A DNA stretch of 6,082 nucleotides from Natrialbaceae archaeon Tc-Br11_E2g1. GTDB lineage: Archaea; Halobacteriota; Halobacteria; Halobacteriales; Natrialbaceae. The position numbers and the translations under genes are program-made. The stretch lies in assembly GCA_001564255.1 (NCBI GenBank), contig LKNC01000175.1, positions 1 to 6,082 of the forward strand. The letters run 5' to 3'. The notes below the pieces were generated by a model, which worked only from the letters and a program-made list of their open reading frames with translations, ran no database searches and was not told where the DNA came from. This document shows, piece by piece, positions 1 to 4,470 of the stretch (position 1 is its first letter; each line of letters begins with the position of its first letter).

Positions 1-2083
1 GCATGACGAGCAGCCGCTGTTCGCGTCCCGGGAGGTCGATCCCGTCGGGGTCGTCGACGAAGTAGCGCACGACCAGCCGGCGGAAGGGTCCCGGGTCGAC
101 GTCGAAGGGGCCGGGACCGTAGGCCGACCCGGCGACGACGCGCCACTCGTGGTCGGAAAGCTCGAGGTCGGGCGCGCCCGCCACACTCCGAAGAACGCCG
201 CGGGCGACGTCTGCCCCGAGGTCTTCGAGTGCGTCGGAGAACACTGCGGGAACCCGCCGGGCGAACCGTTCGGCGTGGCGGTCCCGAAGTGCCTCGCCTG
301 CGTCGCTCGTCGGCGCGAGCATGAGCGCGGAGTACTCGCCGCTCTCGTCGTTTCGCGTCGTCGAGACGTGGACCGTCGAGTAGCCGTTTTCCGACCAGAA
401 CTCGAGCAAGCCGGGCGTCGCGCCGAAGCCGGTGCCGAGCCAGTCGACCTCGTCGGTAAATTCCTCGCGGACGCACTCGAGCAGCCTCGATCCGAGCCCG
501 CGCGAGCGCACCGATCGGTGGGTCGCGATGCGCATGACCCGAAGACCGACCGGCTCGCCGGCGCGTTCGTCTCTGAGCTGGCTCGTGAACACGTCCGGAA
601 GCATGTTCCCACGGATGCGTCCGCCCTCGTACATCATCGCCCGGTCCTCACTCGAGAGGCCGCCTTCGCGTGCGAGTAACGCGACGCTCACCACGTGGCC
701 GTCGTAGAGGAGTGCACGGACCGAGAGGTTCGGCGCGTCGAGGAGTCGGGCGAGGTCGTCGGGTTCAGTCCGGTAGTGAGCGAGCACGAGCAAGCCGAAG
801 GTCTCCGCGAGGAGGTGTTCGTCCTCGAGTACCGTCTCGGGCGTCAGCCGTCTGTAGGTCGTCCCCTCCGGCGTCGCCGCCGCGACCACGGGGTCGACCG
901 CGGGGCGGGCGTCCAGTGCGAGCGCGTGGAAGGCCCACGTCTCGACCGGATCCCCGCCAGCGTATCGGATCGGTTCGGTGAGCGAGAGGTCCGTCACCTC
1001 GAGGTCGCTGTCCTCGAGTCGATCGCGAAACCGGACCGAGAAACCCCGGCCCGCACCCTCGTAGCCGTGGATCGTGGTGGCGAAGGTGATCCGGTCGGCA
1101 GCGAGTAGCGACTCGAGGACTGCGACGGGCAAAGCTGCGGCCTCGTCGACGACGACCAGGTCCGCATCCGGGGCCGCCCCGATCGCCTCCGTCGGCGGGA
1201 GATATCGGATCCGCCCGCCGGTAGTGGACTCGAGGTCGTGGTCGTCGCTTCCCGCCGCCAGTCGATCGAGGTCCTCGAGGAGCTCCCGCCCGCGTGCGAA
1301 CACCTCGTCGGCGTTTCCGGCCGAGGGCGCGGTGACGATAACGGTCTCGCCGTCGACAGCGGCCGAACCGGCCGCGAGCCCGACGGCGCTCGATTTGCCA
1401 CGGCCGCGGTCGGCCTCGAGGACGACGGCCGCCTCGGAGTTCGCCAGCGTCTCGAGGCCGGCCAGCGCCTCGACCTGGTCGGCCGTGTAACAGGCCTCGT
1501 AGGCTTCAGCGGGGAACTCCGGGTTTTCGGGCGGTTCGATGGACTCGGCGGGGAGTCCCGGTGCGGGGTCGATCAGCCCGTCACGCTCGAGGCGGTCGTT
1601 ATCGACGTCGGCGATTGCGATACCCGGGTGGGCGCGTAGCGTCTCGACCAGCCGTTCCCGGAAGTTCCCCGAGACGTCCTCGAGGGCGAAAGGCGGGACT
1701 GCGAGTCGGTCGTCGAAGCCGTCCCGGCGGTCGGGCCACTCGGCGAGCGGTGGAACCAGCAGGATCAGGAGGCCACCGCCGTCGACGACGCCGGCGACCT
1801 GTCCGAGCGCGTTCGGGCGGAAGTCCTCGTGGGCGTCGACGATCACGACCTCGCGGGTCGTCCCCAGCAGTCGGCCGGCGGTCGCCGTCGGGATCCGCTC
1901 ACAGCGCAGTCGATCCTCGGGGCCGACGAGCGTCGTCTCCGTGATGGCGACCTCGAGTGCGTCGAGGGCGGCCTCGAGGTCCGCGTAAGCTCTTTGGCGA
2001 TCGCCCGAGAGGACGAGAAGCCGGCGCTCGTCGACGCGGGCCCCGTCCCGCCGGAGGTCGAGCGCGACGTCGGCGACGTTCAT
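1..2083 (-). CDS. tmcA: RNA (tRNA-Met type) cytidine acetyltransferase TmcA, C-terminus cut by window edge
   Basis: This is an open frame of 694 codons reading leftward from ATG 2083-2081 and leaving the window still open. TmcA/Kre33/NAT10 enzymes use acetyl-CoA and ATP to make N4-acetylcytidine in tRNA and, in archaea, also in other RNAs. The domain order fits the family: an N-terminal Rossmann-like domain (about 1-165, with VVIVDAHEDFRPNALGQVAG at 79-98); a RecD-like helicase module with Walker A GRGKSS (227-232, Lys230), TAPSAGN (251-257), Walker B VVVDEAAALP (310-319), the TTIHGYEGAGRGF block (336-348) and LTEPIRY (368-374); then a GNAT domain with MYEGGRIRGNMLPD (484-497), acetyl-CoA loop RSRGLGSR (526-533) and GTGFGATPGLLEFW (550-563). 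The C-terminal RNA-binding tail begins after about residue 595 and is incomplete. There is no Shine-Dalgarno sequence before the start, so the mRNA is probably leaderless. It is divergent from the rpl7ae operon. The family call is secure; the exact RNA targets are not visible. Confidence 0.96.
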   Translation of the reverse strand, partial: MNVADVALDLRRDGARVDERRLLVLSGDRQRAYADLEAALDALEVAITETTLVGPEDRLRCERIPTATAGRLLGTTREVVIVDAHEDFRPNALGQVAGVVDGGGLLILLVPPLAEWPDRRDGFDDRLAVPPFALEDVSGNFRERLVETLRAHPGIAIADVDNDRLERDGLIDPAPGLPAESIEPPENPEFPAEAYEACYTADQVEALAGLETLANSEAAVVLEADRGRGKSSAVGLAAGSAAVDGETVIVTAPSAGNADEVFARGRELLEDLDRLAAGSDDHDLESTTGGRIRYLPPTEAIGAAPDADLVVVDEAAALPVAVLESLLAADRITFATTIHGYEGAGRGFSVRFRDRLEDSDLEVTDLSLTEPIRYAGGDPVETWAFHALALDARPAVDPVVAAATPEGTTYRRLTPETVLEDEHLLAETFGLLVLAHYRTEPDDLARLLDAPNLSVRALLYDGHVVSVALLAREGGLSSEDRAMMYEGGRIRGNMLPDVFTSQLRDERAGEPVGLRVMRIATHRSVRSRGLGSRLLECVREEFTDEVDWLGTGFGATPGLLEFWSENGYSTVHVSTTRNDESGEYSALMLAPTSDAGEALRDRHAERFARRVPAVFSDALEDLGADVARGVLRSVAGAPDLELSDHEWRVVAGSAYGPGPFDVDPGPFRRLVVRYFVDDPDGIDLPGREQRLLVM

Positions 2084-2106
2084 ACGCCCGATTCGAGCCC
2101 GGGCCA

Positions 2107-2112
2107 GTAAGT
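2107..2112 (-). promoter_or_regulatory. Weak TATA-like element for tmcA
   Basis: On the minus strand this reads ACTTAC, centred about 27 nt upstream of the tmcA ATG, the position expected for a leaderless haloarchaeal transcript. The match is poor and no clear BRE precedes it. A second AT-rich stretch (minus-strand AATTTAT, 2161-2167) lies farther away and would imply a leader of about 50 nt. This call rests mainly on position. Confidence 0.25.
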
Positions 2113-2174
2113 TGCTGTTGGATCCCCCCGAGGTCGACTCGAGGTCGTGTCGGCTCGAGGATAAATTCCGGGAG

Positions 2175-2194
2175 ACACCCGTCAAATAGGGTGT
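2175..2194. promoter_or_regulatory. Inverted repeat ACACCC-N8-GGGTGT in the tmcA/rpl7ae divergent region
   Basis: Two perfect 6-nt arms (2175-2180 and 2189-2194) enclose an AT-richer 8-nt spacer. The site lies between the two divergent starts, upstream of the rpl7ae TATA box. The CACCC/GGGTG half-sites recur at 2252-2264. Operator function is an inference; no regulator can be named. Confidence 0.35.
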
Positions 2195-2228
2195 GGACGC
2201 GTGCCATCCCTCCGGGCGTTTGGACACG

Positions 2229-2236
2229 CTTTTAAG
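2229..2236 (+). promoter_or_regulatory. TATA box of the rpl7ae-rps28e-rpl24e-ndk operon
   Basis: CTTTTAAG is a good haloarchaeal TATA-type sequence in an otherwise GC-rich stretch and is the only convincing one before the operon. It predicts a transcription start near 2257-2260, which leaves a leader of about 120 nt before the rpl7ae ATG. That is long for a haloarchaeal mRNA. Confidence 0.55.
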
Positions 2237-2251
2237 GAGTCAAACGCTACG

Positions 2252-2264
2252 GGGTGGTACACCC
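2252..2264. promoter_or_regulatory. Palindrome GGGTG-GTA-CACCC at the predicted rpl7ae start site
   Basis: This is a perfect 5-bp inverted repeat with a 3-nt spacer, extended by a G-T pair (2251/2265). Given the TATA box at 2229-2236, the predicted transcription start falls inside it, so a DNA operator at +1 is likelier than a complete RNA hairpin. It uses the same half-site as the repeat at 2175-2194. Confidence 0.35.
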
Positions 2265-2374
2265 TACGCGGGGTTGATGATGCTCCTAGCCCCACAGGAC
2301 CTTCGCCGGATTGTCGGCCCGGGACCGGCCCGGACGGGCAGGGGAGTGCGAGCCTGCGCGTGGGAGATAGGTGA
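2265..2374 (+). promoter_or_regulatory. Long GC-rich structured 5' leader of rpl7ae
   Basis: The stretch between the predicted start site and the rpl7ae ribosome binding site has no plausible gene but can fold in several ways: GGGG 2270-2273 with CCCC 2290-2293 (loop containing TTGATGATG), GGCC 2316-2319 with GGCC 2327-2330, and GCAGG 2338-2342 with CCTGC 2353-2357. Autogenous control through L7Ae binding to a K-turn in its own leader has been reported for Sulfolobus L7Ae, which makes this leader interesting. I could not draw a convincing K-turn here, so regulation is a hypothesis. Confidence 0.35.
2369..2374 (+). promoter_or_regulatory. Shine-Dalgarno AGGTGA that sets the rpl7ae start
   Basis: AGGTGA ends 7 nt before ATG 2382-2384 and matches the archaeal anti-SD. 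The same frame stays open upstream to an ATG at 2193, but that extension has no ribosome binding site, lies upstream of the TATA box and is absent from the family. GGT 2370-2372 can pair with ACC 2378-2380, a weak hairpin over the site. Confidence 0.7.
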
Positions 2375-2381
2375 ACAACCA

Positions 2382-2744
2382 ATGTCAGTATACGTAACAT
2401 TCGAAGTCCCAGCCGACCTTCAAGAGGACGCCTTGGAGGCGCTCGAGGTCGCACGAGACACCGGTAGCGTAAAGAAAGGAACCAACGAGACGACCAAAGC
2501 GATCGAGCGTGGTAACGCCGATCTCGTCTACGTCGCCGAAGACGTCTCCCCCGAGGAGATCGTGATGCACATCCCCGAACTCGCAGACGAGAAGGGGATC
2601 CCGTTCGTCTTCGTCGAGACCCAAGACGACGTCGGCCACGCCGCCGGCCTCGAGGTCGGCTCGGCCGCCGCCGCGATCGTCAACGCCGGAGAGGCCTCCG
2701 GCGACGTCGAGGACATCGCAGGCAAGGTCGAGGACCTCCGCTGA
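2382..2744 (+). CDS. rpl7ae: Ribosomal protein L7Ae (50S protein and K-turn RNA-binding protein)
   Basis: The protein has 120 residues, the usual archaeal L7Ae length. It is part of the large ribosomal subunit, is a core subunit of box C/D (2'-O-methylation) and H/ACA (pseudouridylation) particles, and belongs to archaeal RNase P; in each role it binds kink-turn RNA. Diagnostic parts are [14 protein letters not shown] (31-44), the K-turn contact segment, [29 protein letters not shown] (50-78; AED acidic turn followed by PEEI), and the [14 protein letters not shown] helix region (90-103) that corresponds to the family's G-x-AAA block. The start is fixed by the SD at 2369-2374 and by the usual MSVYVxFEVP N-terminus. 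It is the first gene of the operon; rps28e starts 11 nt after its stop. Identification is certain at family level. Confidence 0.97.
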   Translation: MSVYVTFEVPADLQEDALEALEVARDTGSVKKGTNETTKAIERGNADLVYVAEDVSPEEIVMHIPELADEKGIPFVFVETQDDVGHAAGLEVGSAAAAIVNAGEASGDVEDIAGKVEDLR

Positions 2745-2749
2745 GGTGA
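2743..2749 (+). promoter_or_regulatory. Shine-Dalgarno GAGGTGA overlapping the rpl7ae stop codon
   Basis: The site ends 6 nt before the rps28e ATG (2756) and shares its first two bases with the TGA stop of rpl7ae. A ribosome terminating on rpl7ae would sit over the next initiation site, which suggests coupled translation. Confidence 0.65.
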
Positions 2750-2755
2750 CCGAAC

Positions 2756-2977
2756 ATGAGTGCTGAAGAGGAAAGCGGCTCTACGCCCGCCGAGGTCATC
2801 GAGGTCGTCGGCAAGACCGGCATGCACGGTGAAGCCATGCAGGTCAAATGCCGGATTCAGGAGGGCGAGAATCAAGGTCGCATCATCACCCGAAACTGCC
2901 TCGGGCCGGTCCGCAAAGGTGACGTGTTGCAGTTGCGCGAGACCGCCCGCGAGGCAGACTCCATCGGAGGACAATAA
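2756..2977 (+). CDS. rps28e: 30S ribosomal protein S28e
   Basis: This is a 73-residue small-subunit protein of the archaeal/eukaryotic S28e family, an OB-fold protein near the mRNA exit side of the 30S platform. The family core is plain: [23 protein letters not shown] (12-34), then [27 protein letters not shown] (41-67), where RN-x-x-GPVR-x-GD-x-L and the ETAREA helix are the usual signature. The N-terminus ([11 protein letters not shown]) is a short acidic haloarchaeal extension. The length is normal. Its stop codon shares one base with the rpl24e start (TAATG), and the GGAGG for rpl24e lies within its last codons. Order L7Ae-S28e-L24e is common in Euryarchaeota, which supports the call. Confidence 0.96.
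   Translation: MSAEEESGSTPAEVIEVVGKTGMHGEAMQVKCRIQEGENQGRIITRNCLGPVRKGDVLQLRETAREADSIGGQ
2966..2970 (+). promoter_or_regulatory. Shine-Dalgarno GGAGG for rpl24e inside rps28e
   Basis: GGAGG ends 6 nt before ATG 2977-2979 and lies within the codons for the SIGGQ end of S28e. It supports the start of rpl24e at the TAATG junction. Confidence 0.65.
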
Positions 2978-3342
2978 TGGTCGAAAAGCGCACCTGTGAT
3001 TACACCGGCGAGGAGATCGAGCCCGGAACGGGCATCATGTACGTCCGGACAGACGGTACCGTGCTCCACTTCGTCGACTCGAAGGCGGAGAAAAACTACA
3101 AGCTCGGGCGCGAACCGCGTGATCTGGAGTGGACCGAGGCCGGTCGCCGGAACAAAGGCCCGGTTCAGGAACAACCCGAGCAAGACGACGTCGAGGAGGA
3201 CGGCGAAGAAGACGCCAAAACGGACGTCGAGGAGGACGCCGAAGCGGACGTCGAGGAGGACGCCGAAACGGACGTCGAGGAGGACGCCGAAGCGGACGTC
3301 GAAGAAGACGCCGAAGACGAACAGGCGGAGGCCGAACAATGA
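2977..3342 (+). CDS. rpl24e: 50S ribosomal protein L24e with degenerate zinc site and acidic repeat tail
   Basis: The first 55 or so residues are L24e: [22 protein letters not shown] (6-27), [23 protein letters not shown] (31-53). In the classical family, for example Haloarcula L24e, four cysteines bind zinc. Here only Cys7 remains; the other three positions hold Thr10, Val33 and Ala37, so zinc binding as in the family is not possible. High salt may stabilise the fold instead (inference). Residues 68-121 form a tail unusual for L24e, which normally ends near 60-70 residues: an acidic octapeptide DVEEDAEx repeated five times (71-78, 83-90, 91-98, 99-106, 107-114) and a Glu/Gln-rich end. The tail is probably disordered and solvent exposed. 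The frame is clean and ends in an ATGA overlap with ndk, so the extension is a genuine part of the gene and not a read-through artefact. Confidence 0.94.
   Translation: MVEKRTCDYTGEEIEPGTGIMYVRTDGTVLHFVDSKAEKNYKLGREPRDLEWTEAGRRNKGPVQEQPEQDDVEEDGEEDAKTDVEEDAEADVEEDAETDVEEDAEADVEEDAEDEQAEAEQ
3187..3318 (+). repeat. 24-bp tandem coding repeat in the rpl24e tail
   Basis: Five 24-bp units of the type GACGTCGAGGAGGACGCCGA plus four bases lie at 3187-3210, 3223-3246, 3247-3270, 3271-3294 and 3295-3318, with a 12-bp partial unit at 3211-3222. The three central units are nearly identical in DNA, differing mainly at the eighth codon (GCG/ACG), which points to recent expansion by slippage or unequal exchange. 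The last unit uses GAA where the others use GAG. Confidence 0.9.
3327..3331 (+). promoter_or_regulatory. Shine-Dalgarno GGAGG deciding the ndk start
   Basis: GGAGG ends 7 nt before ATG 3339-3341, within the end of rpl24e. The ndk frame remains open upstream through the rpl24e repeats, but that upstream reading is Arg-rich and is the shadow of the acidic repeats; the SD and the ATGA junction place the start at 3339. Confidence 0.75.
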
Positions 3343-3803
3343 GCGACCACGAGCGGACGTTCGTGATGATCAAACCCGACGCCTTCGCACGCGGACTCGT
3401 GGGTGAAGTCGTCTCGCGACTCGAGGATCGCGGGCTCAAGCTCGTCGGAATCAAAGTCGAGAACATGCCCCGTGAACGCGCCGAAGAGCACTACAGCGAA
3501 CACGAGGACAAGCCGTTCTACGACGATCTGGTCGATTTCATCACGTCCGGTCCCGTCGTCCCGATGGTCTGGGAGGGACAGGACGCGACCCGCCAGGTCC
3601 GGGGGATGATCGGCGAGACTGACCCCCTCGAGGCCGAACCCGGAACGATCCGCGGCGACTACGCCCTCGACCTGGGTCGGAACGTCGTCCACGCCGCAGA
3701 CCACGAGGACGACGGCGCAAACGAACGCGAGATCGCGATCCACTTCGACGACGACGAACTCGTCGACTACGAACACCACGACGCGGGCTGGCTCTACGAG
3801 TAG
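3339..3803 (+). CDS. ndk: Nucleoside diphosphate kinase
   Basis: The protein has 154 residues, normal for haloarchaeal NDK. It transfers the gamma-phosphate of ATP to nucleoside diphosphates through a phosphohistidine and so balances NTP/dNTP pools in the cytoplasm. Visible family motifs: [18 protein letters not shown] (6-23, Lys12), [22 protein letters not shown] (51-72), [14 protein letters not shown] (83-96, Arg88), [11 protein letters not shown] (101-111, Arg105) and the active site NVVHAAD (115-121, His118), followed by [11 protein letters not shown] (126-136, Glu129). The usual active-site string is NxxHGSD; here Gly119 and Ser120 are both Ala. Ser120 normally hydrogen-bonds near the catalytic His, so kinetics might differ, although His118 and Glu129 are kept. 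It is the last gene of the operon, overlapping rpl24e by ATGA. ndk after L24e is a recurrent archaeal arrangement. No T-run terminator is seen directly behind it. Confidence 0.96.
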   Translation: MSDHERTFVMIKPDAFARGLVGEVVSRLEDRGLKLVGIKVENMPRERAEEHYSEHEDKPFYDDLVDFITSGPVVPMVWEGQDATRQVRGMIGETDPLEAEPGTIRGDYALDLGRNVVHAADHEDDGANEREIAIHFDDDELVDYEHHDAGWLYE

Positions 3804-3865
3804 TCAGTCAACCGAGTCCCGCCGTTCTCCGGGCAGGACACTCCCGGTCGCGAGCCGGTTGTCGC

Positions 3866-3875
3866 CCGGTACCGG
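3866..3875. promoter_or_regulatory. Perfect palindrome CCGGTACCGG upstream of the DUF7344 promoter
   Basis: This 10-bp perfect palindrome lies about 26 bp upstream of the TATA centre at 3894-3900. Its GGTACC core is echoed by the GTACC...GGTAC repeat at 3941-3956 on the other side of the TATA box. It could be a regulator site, but palindromic GC words are also common by chance at this base composition. Confidence 0.3.
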
Positions 3876-3886
3876 ACCCGACCGAT

Positions 3887-3900
3887 CGAACTCCTTAAAC
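3887..3900 (+). promoter_or_regulatory. BRE/TATA promoter of the DUF7344 gene
   Basis: CGAA (3887-3890) followed by CTTAAAC (3894-3900) is a plausible BRE plus TATA pair at the edge of the only AT-rich patch between ndk and the next gene. It predicts a start near 3922-3925 and a leader of about 80 nt. A second AT patch (AATTATTA, 3901-3908) could serve instead and would move the start to about 3931. Confidence 0.5.
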
Positions 3901-3938
3901 AATTATTACGTCTACCGCCTAGACACACGTAACACCTA

Positions 3939-3992
3939 ATGTACCCGAGACGGTACGCTCTGGCGGTGATTTCGAATGGCAACTCACGGTAG
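3939..3992 (+). CDS. Possible 17-codon upstream ORF in the DUF7344 leader
   Basis: ATG 3939-3941 opens a short frame encoding MYPRRYALAVISNGNSR and ending at TAG 3990-3992. It starts about 8-17 nt after the predicted transcription start, so it would be the first ATG on the mRNA and could be read nearly leaderless. Its stop overlaps the AGGAGGT Shine-Dalgarno of the downstream gene, a layout typical of translational coupling or leader-peptide control. The peptide is basic, unlike the acidic haloarchaeal proteome, and nothing shows conservation, so it may be chance. Confidence 0.25.
   Translation: MYPRRYALAVISNGNSR
3941..3956. promoter_or_regulatory. Inverted repeat GTACC-N6-GGTAC in the DUF7344 leader
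   Basis: Perfect 5-bp arms (3941-3945 and 3952-3956) are separated by CGAGAC. In RNA they could form a hairpin just after the start of the small upstream ORF; in DNA they resemble the CCGGTACCGG site upstream of the TATA box, so the promoter is bracketed by two related palindromes. Confidence 0.35.
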
Positions 3993-3997
3993 GAGGT
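3991..3997 (+). promoter_or_regulatory. Strong Shine-Dalgarno AGGAGGT deciding the DUF7344 start
   Basis: AGGAGGT is nearly the full anti-SD complement and ends 6 nt before ATG 4004-4006. Together with the upstream TATA box it marks this as a leadered mRNA, in contrast to the leaderless genes nearby. Confidence 0.8.
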
Positions 3998-4003
3998 CCG
4001 ACG

Positions 4004-4363
4004 ATGCGTAAACCCGAACGGGAGGGTGAACGGCTGCTGACCGCGGAGGCGCCATCACTCGATCGGGTCTTCGATCTACTGTCGGAACGACGACGGCGAC
4101 ACACCCTCTACTGCCTGTACGAGGCCCAAGGCGGCGTCGTGACTCTGGAGGAAATTATCGAGTACGTTCTCTCACTCGAGGGCAACACGGGTTCGCCGGA
4201 ACACCGCGAGCAACTCAAGGTAGCACTCGAGCACAAGCACCTGCCACGACTCGAGGACGCGGGTATCGTCGAGTACGACTCACGGAGCGAGACGGTGCGA
4301 CGTTGGGGCCAGCCCTCCCTCGAGGAGTGGCTCGACCACGCCCGTCACAAAGAACGTGTCTAG
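4004..4363 (+). CDS. DUF7344-type winged-helix protein, putative transcription regulator
   Basis: This is a 119-residue soluble protein with the layout of the haloarchaeal DUF7344 winged-helix family. Helix 1 is DRVFDLLSERRRRHTLYCLYEAQG (20-43), with the typical LSxxRRRxxLxxL pattern. Next come VVTLEEIIEYVLSLEG (45-60) and HREQLKVALEHKHLPRLEDAGIVEYDSRSETVR (67-99), where the L-P-x-L-E-D-A-G-I-V-x-Y-D stretch is the recognition helix and wing. The last 20 residues (GQPSLEEWLDHARHKERV) are an extra helical tail. Such proteins are thought to bind DNA and regulate transcription, but the target is unknown; the sod gene starts 107 nt downstream on the same strand, so a local role is possible but unproven. 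The start is set by the strong SD at 3991-3997. No transmembrane segment or metal site is seen. The family call is from pattern recognition. Confidence 0.85.
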   Translation: MRKPEREGERLLTAEAPSLDRVFDLLSERRRRHTLYCLYEAQGGVVTLEEIIEYVLSLEGNTGSPEHREQLKVALEHKHLPRLEDAGIVEYDSRSETVRRWGQPSLEEWLDHARHKERV

Positions 4364-4415
4364 CGGACGGGGCGGACGTCGGAGCCGTCGGTCGTGTCGG
4401 CGGGGACGTTGTGCT

Positions 4416-4436
4416 AGCATTTATCACCTAAATGCT
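4416..4436. promoter_or_regulatory. Inverted repeat AGCATTT-N7-AAATGCT over the sod promoter
   Basis: Perfect 7-bp arms (4416-4422, 4430-4436) with a 7-nt spacer lie 35 nt before the sod ATG and include the likely TATA sequence ATTTAT (4419-4424). A dimeric regulator bound here would block TBP. Metal- or redox-dependent control of sod by DtxR-like regulators is known in prokaryotes, but the regulator cannot be named from the site alone. Confidence 0.5.
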
Positions 4437-4440
4437 TAAC
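4419..4440 (+). promoter_or_regulatory. Core promoter region of sod
   Basis: Two TATA candidates are present: ATTTAT (4419-4424), predicting a start near 4448, and GCTTAAC (4434-4440), predicting a start near 4464. Either gives a leader shorter than about 25 nt with no SD directly before the ATG, so the mRNA is short-leadered or nearly leaderless. Confidence 0.5.
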
Positions 4441-4446
4441 AGGTGA
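4424..4446. promoter_or_regulatory. Second, overlapping inverted repeat TCACCT-N11-AGGTGA before sod
   Basis: Perfect 6-bp arms (4424-4429, 4441-4446) interleave with the AGCATTT/AAATGCT repeat, sharing its spacer and right arm. TCACC occurs once more at 4466-4470, directly before the ATG. Interleaved palindromes suggest two alternative protein sites, but the AGGTGA/TCACC words are also SD-like and may be coincidental. Confidence 0.35.
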
Positions 4447-4470
4447 GAGCCCGTTAAACCGAGTGTCACC

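Noticed and set aside
149..1988. Plus-strand open frames opposite tmcA
   Set aside because: They are Arg/Ser-rich or Val/Gly-rich shadows of the minus-strand tmcA, which gives a continuous match to the family motifs.
2265..2374. Possible H/ACA or C/D guide RNA in the rpl7ae leader (ACA after a GGGG/CCCC stem, TGATGA-like box)
   Set aside because: The stem before ACA is too short for an H/ACA unit, no clear guide pocket was found, and no CTGA box D pairs with the TGATGA to form a K-turn.
2193..2381. N-terminal extension of L7Ae from the in-frame ATG at 2193
   Set aside because: It lies upstream of the TATA box, has no ribosome binding site, and L7Ae of normal length starts at 2382 after a good SD.
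3187..3318. CRISPR-like array
   Set aside because: The units are contiguous 24-bp codon-phased repeats with no spacers, inside a ribosomal protein gene.
3129..3338. Arg/Gly-rich extension of ndk through the rpl24e repeats
   Set aside because: It is the alternative-frame reading of the acidic repeat; the SD and ATGA junction place the ndk start at 3339.
3804..3890. Terminator behind ndk
   Set aside because: No run of T and no clear hairpin was found in this stretch; the operon end cannot be located from sequence alone.
3794..3982. 62-residue minus-strand frame in the ndk/DUF7344 spacer
   Set aside because: It overlaps the end of ndk and the promoter region, has non-haloarchaeal composition (basic, Cys-rich) and no promoter or RBS.
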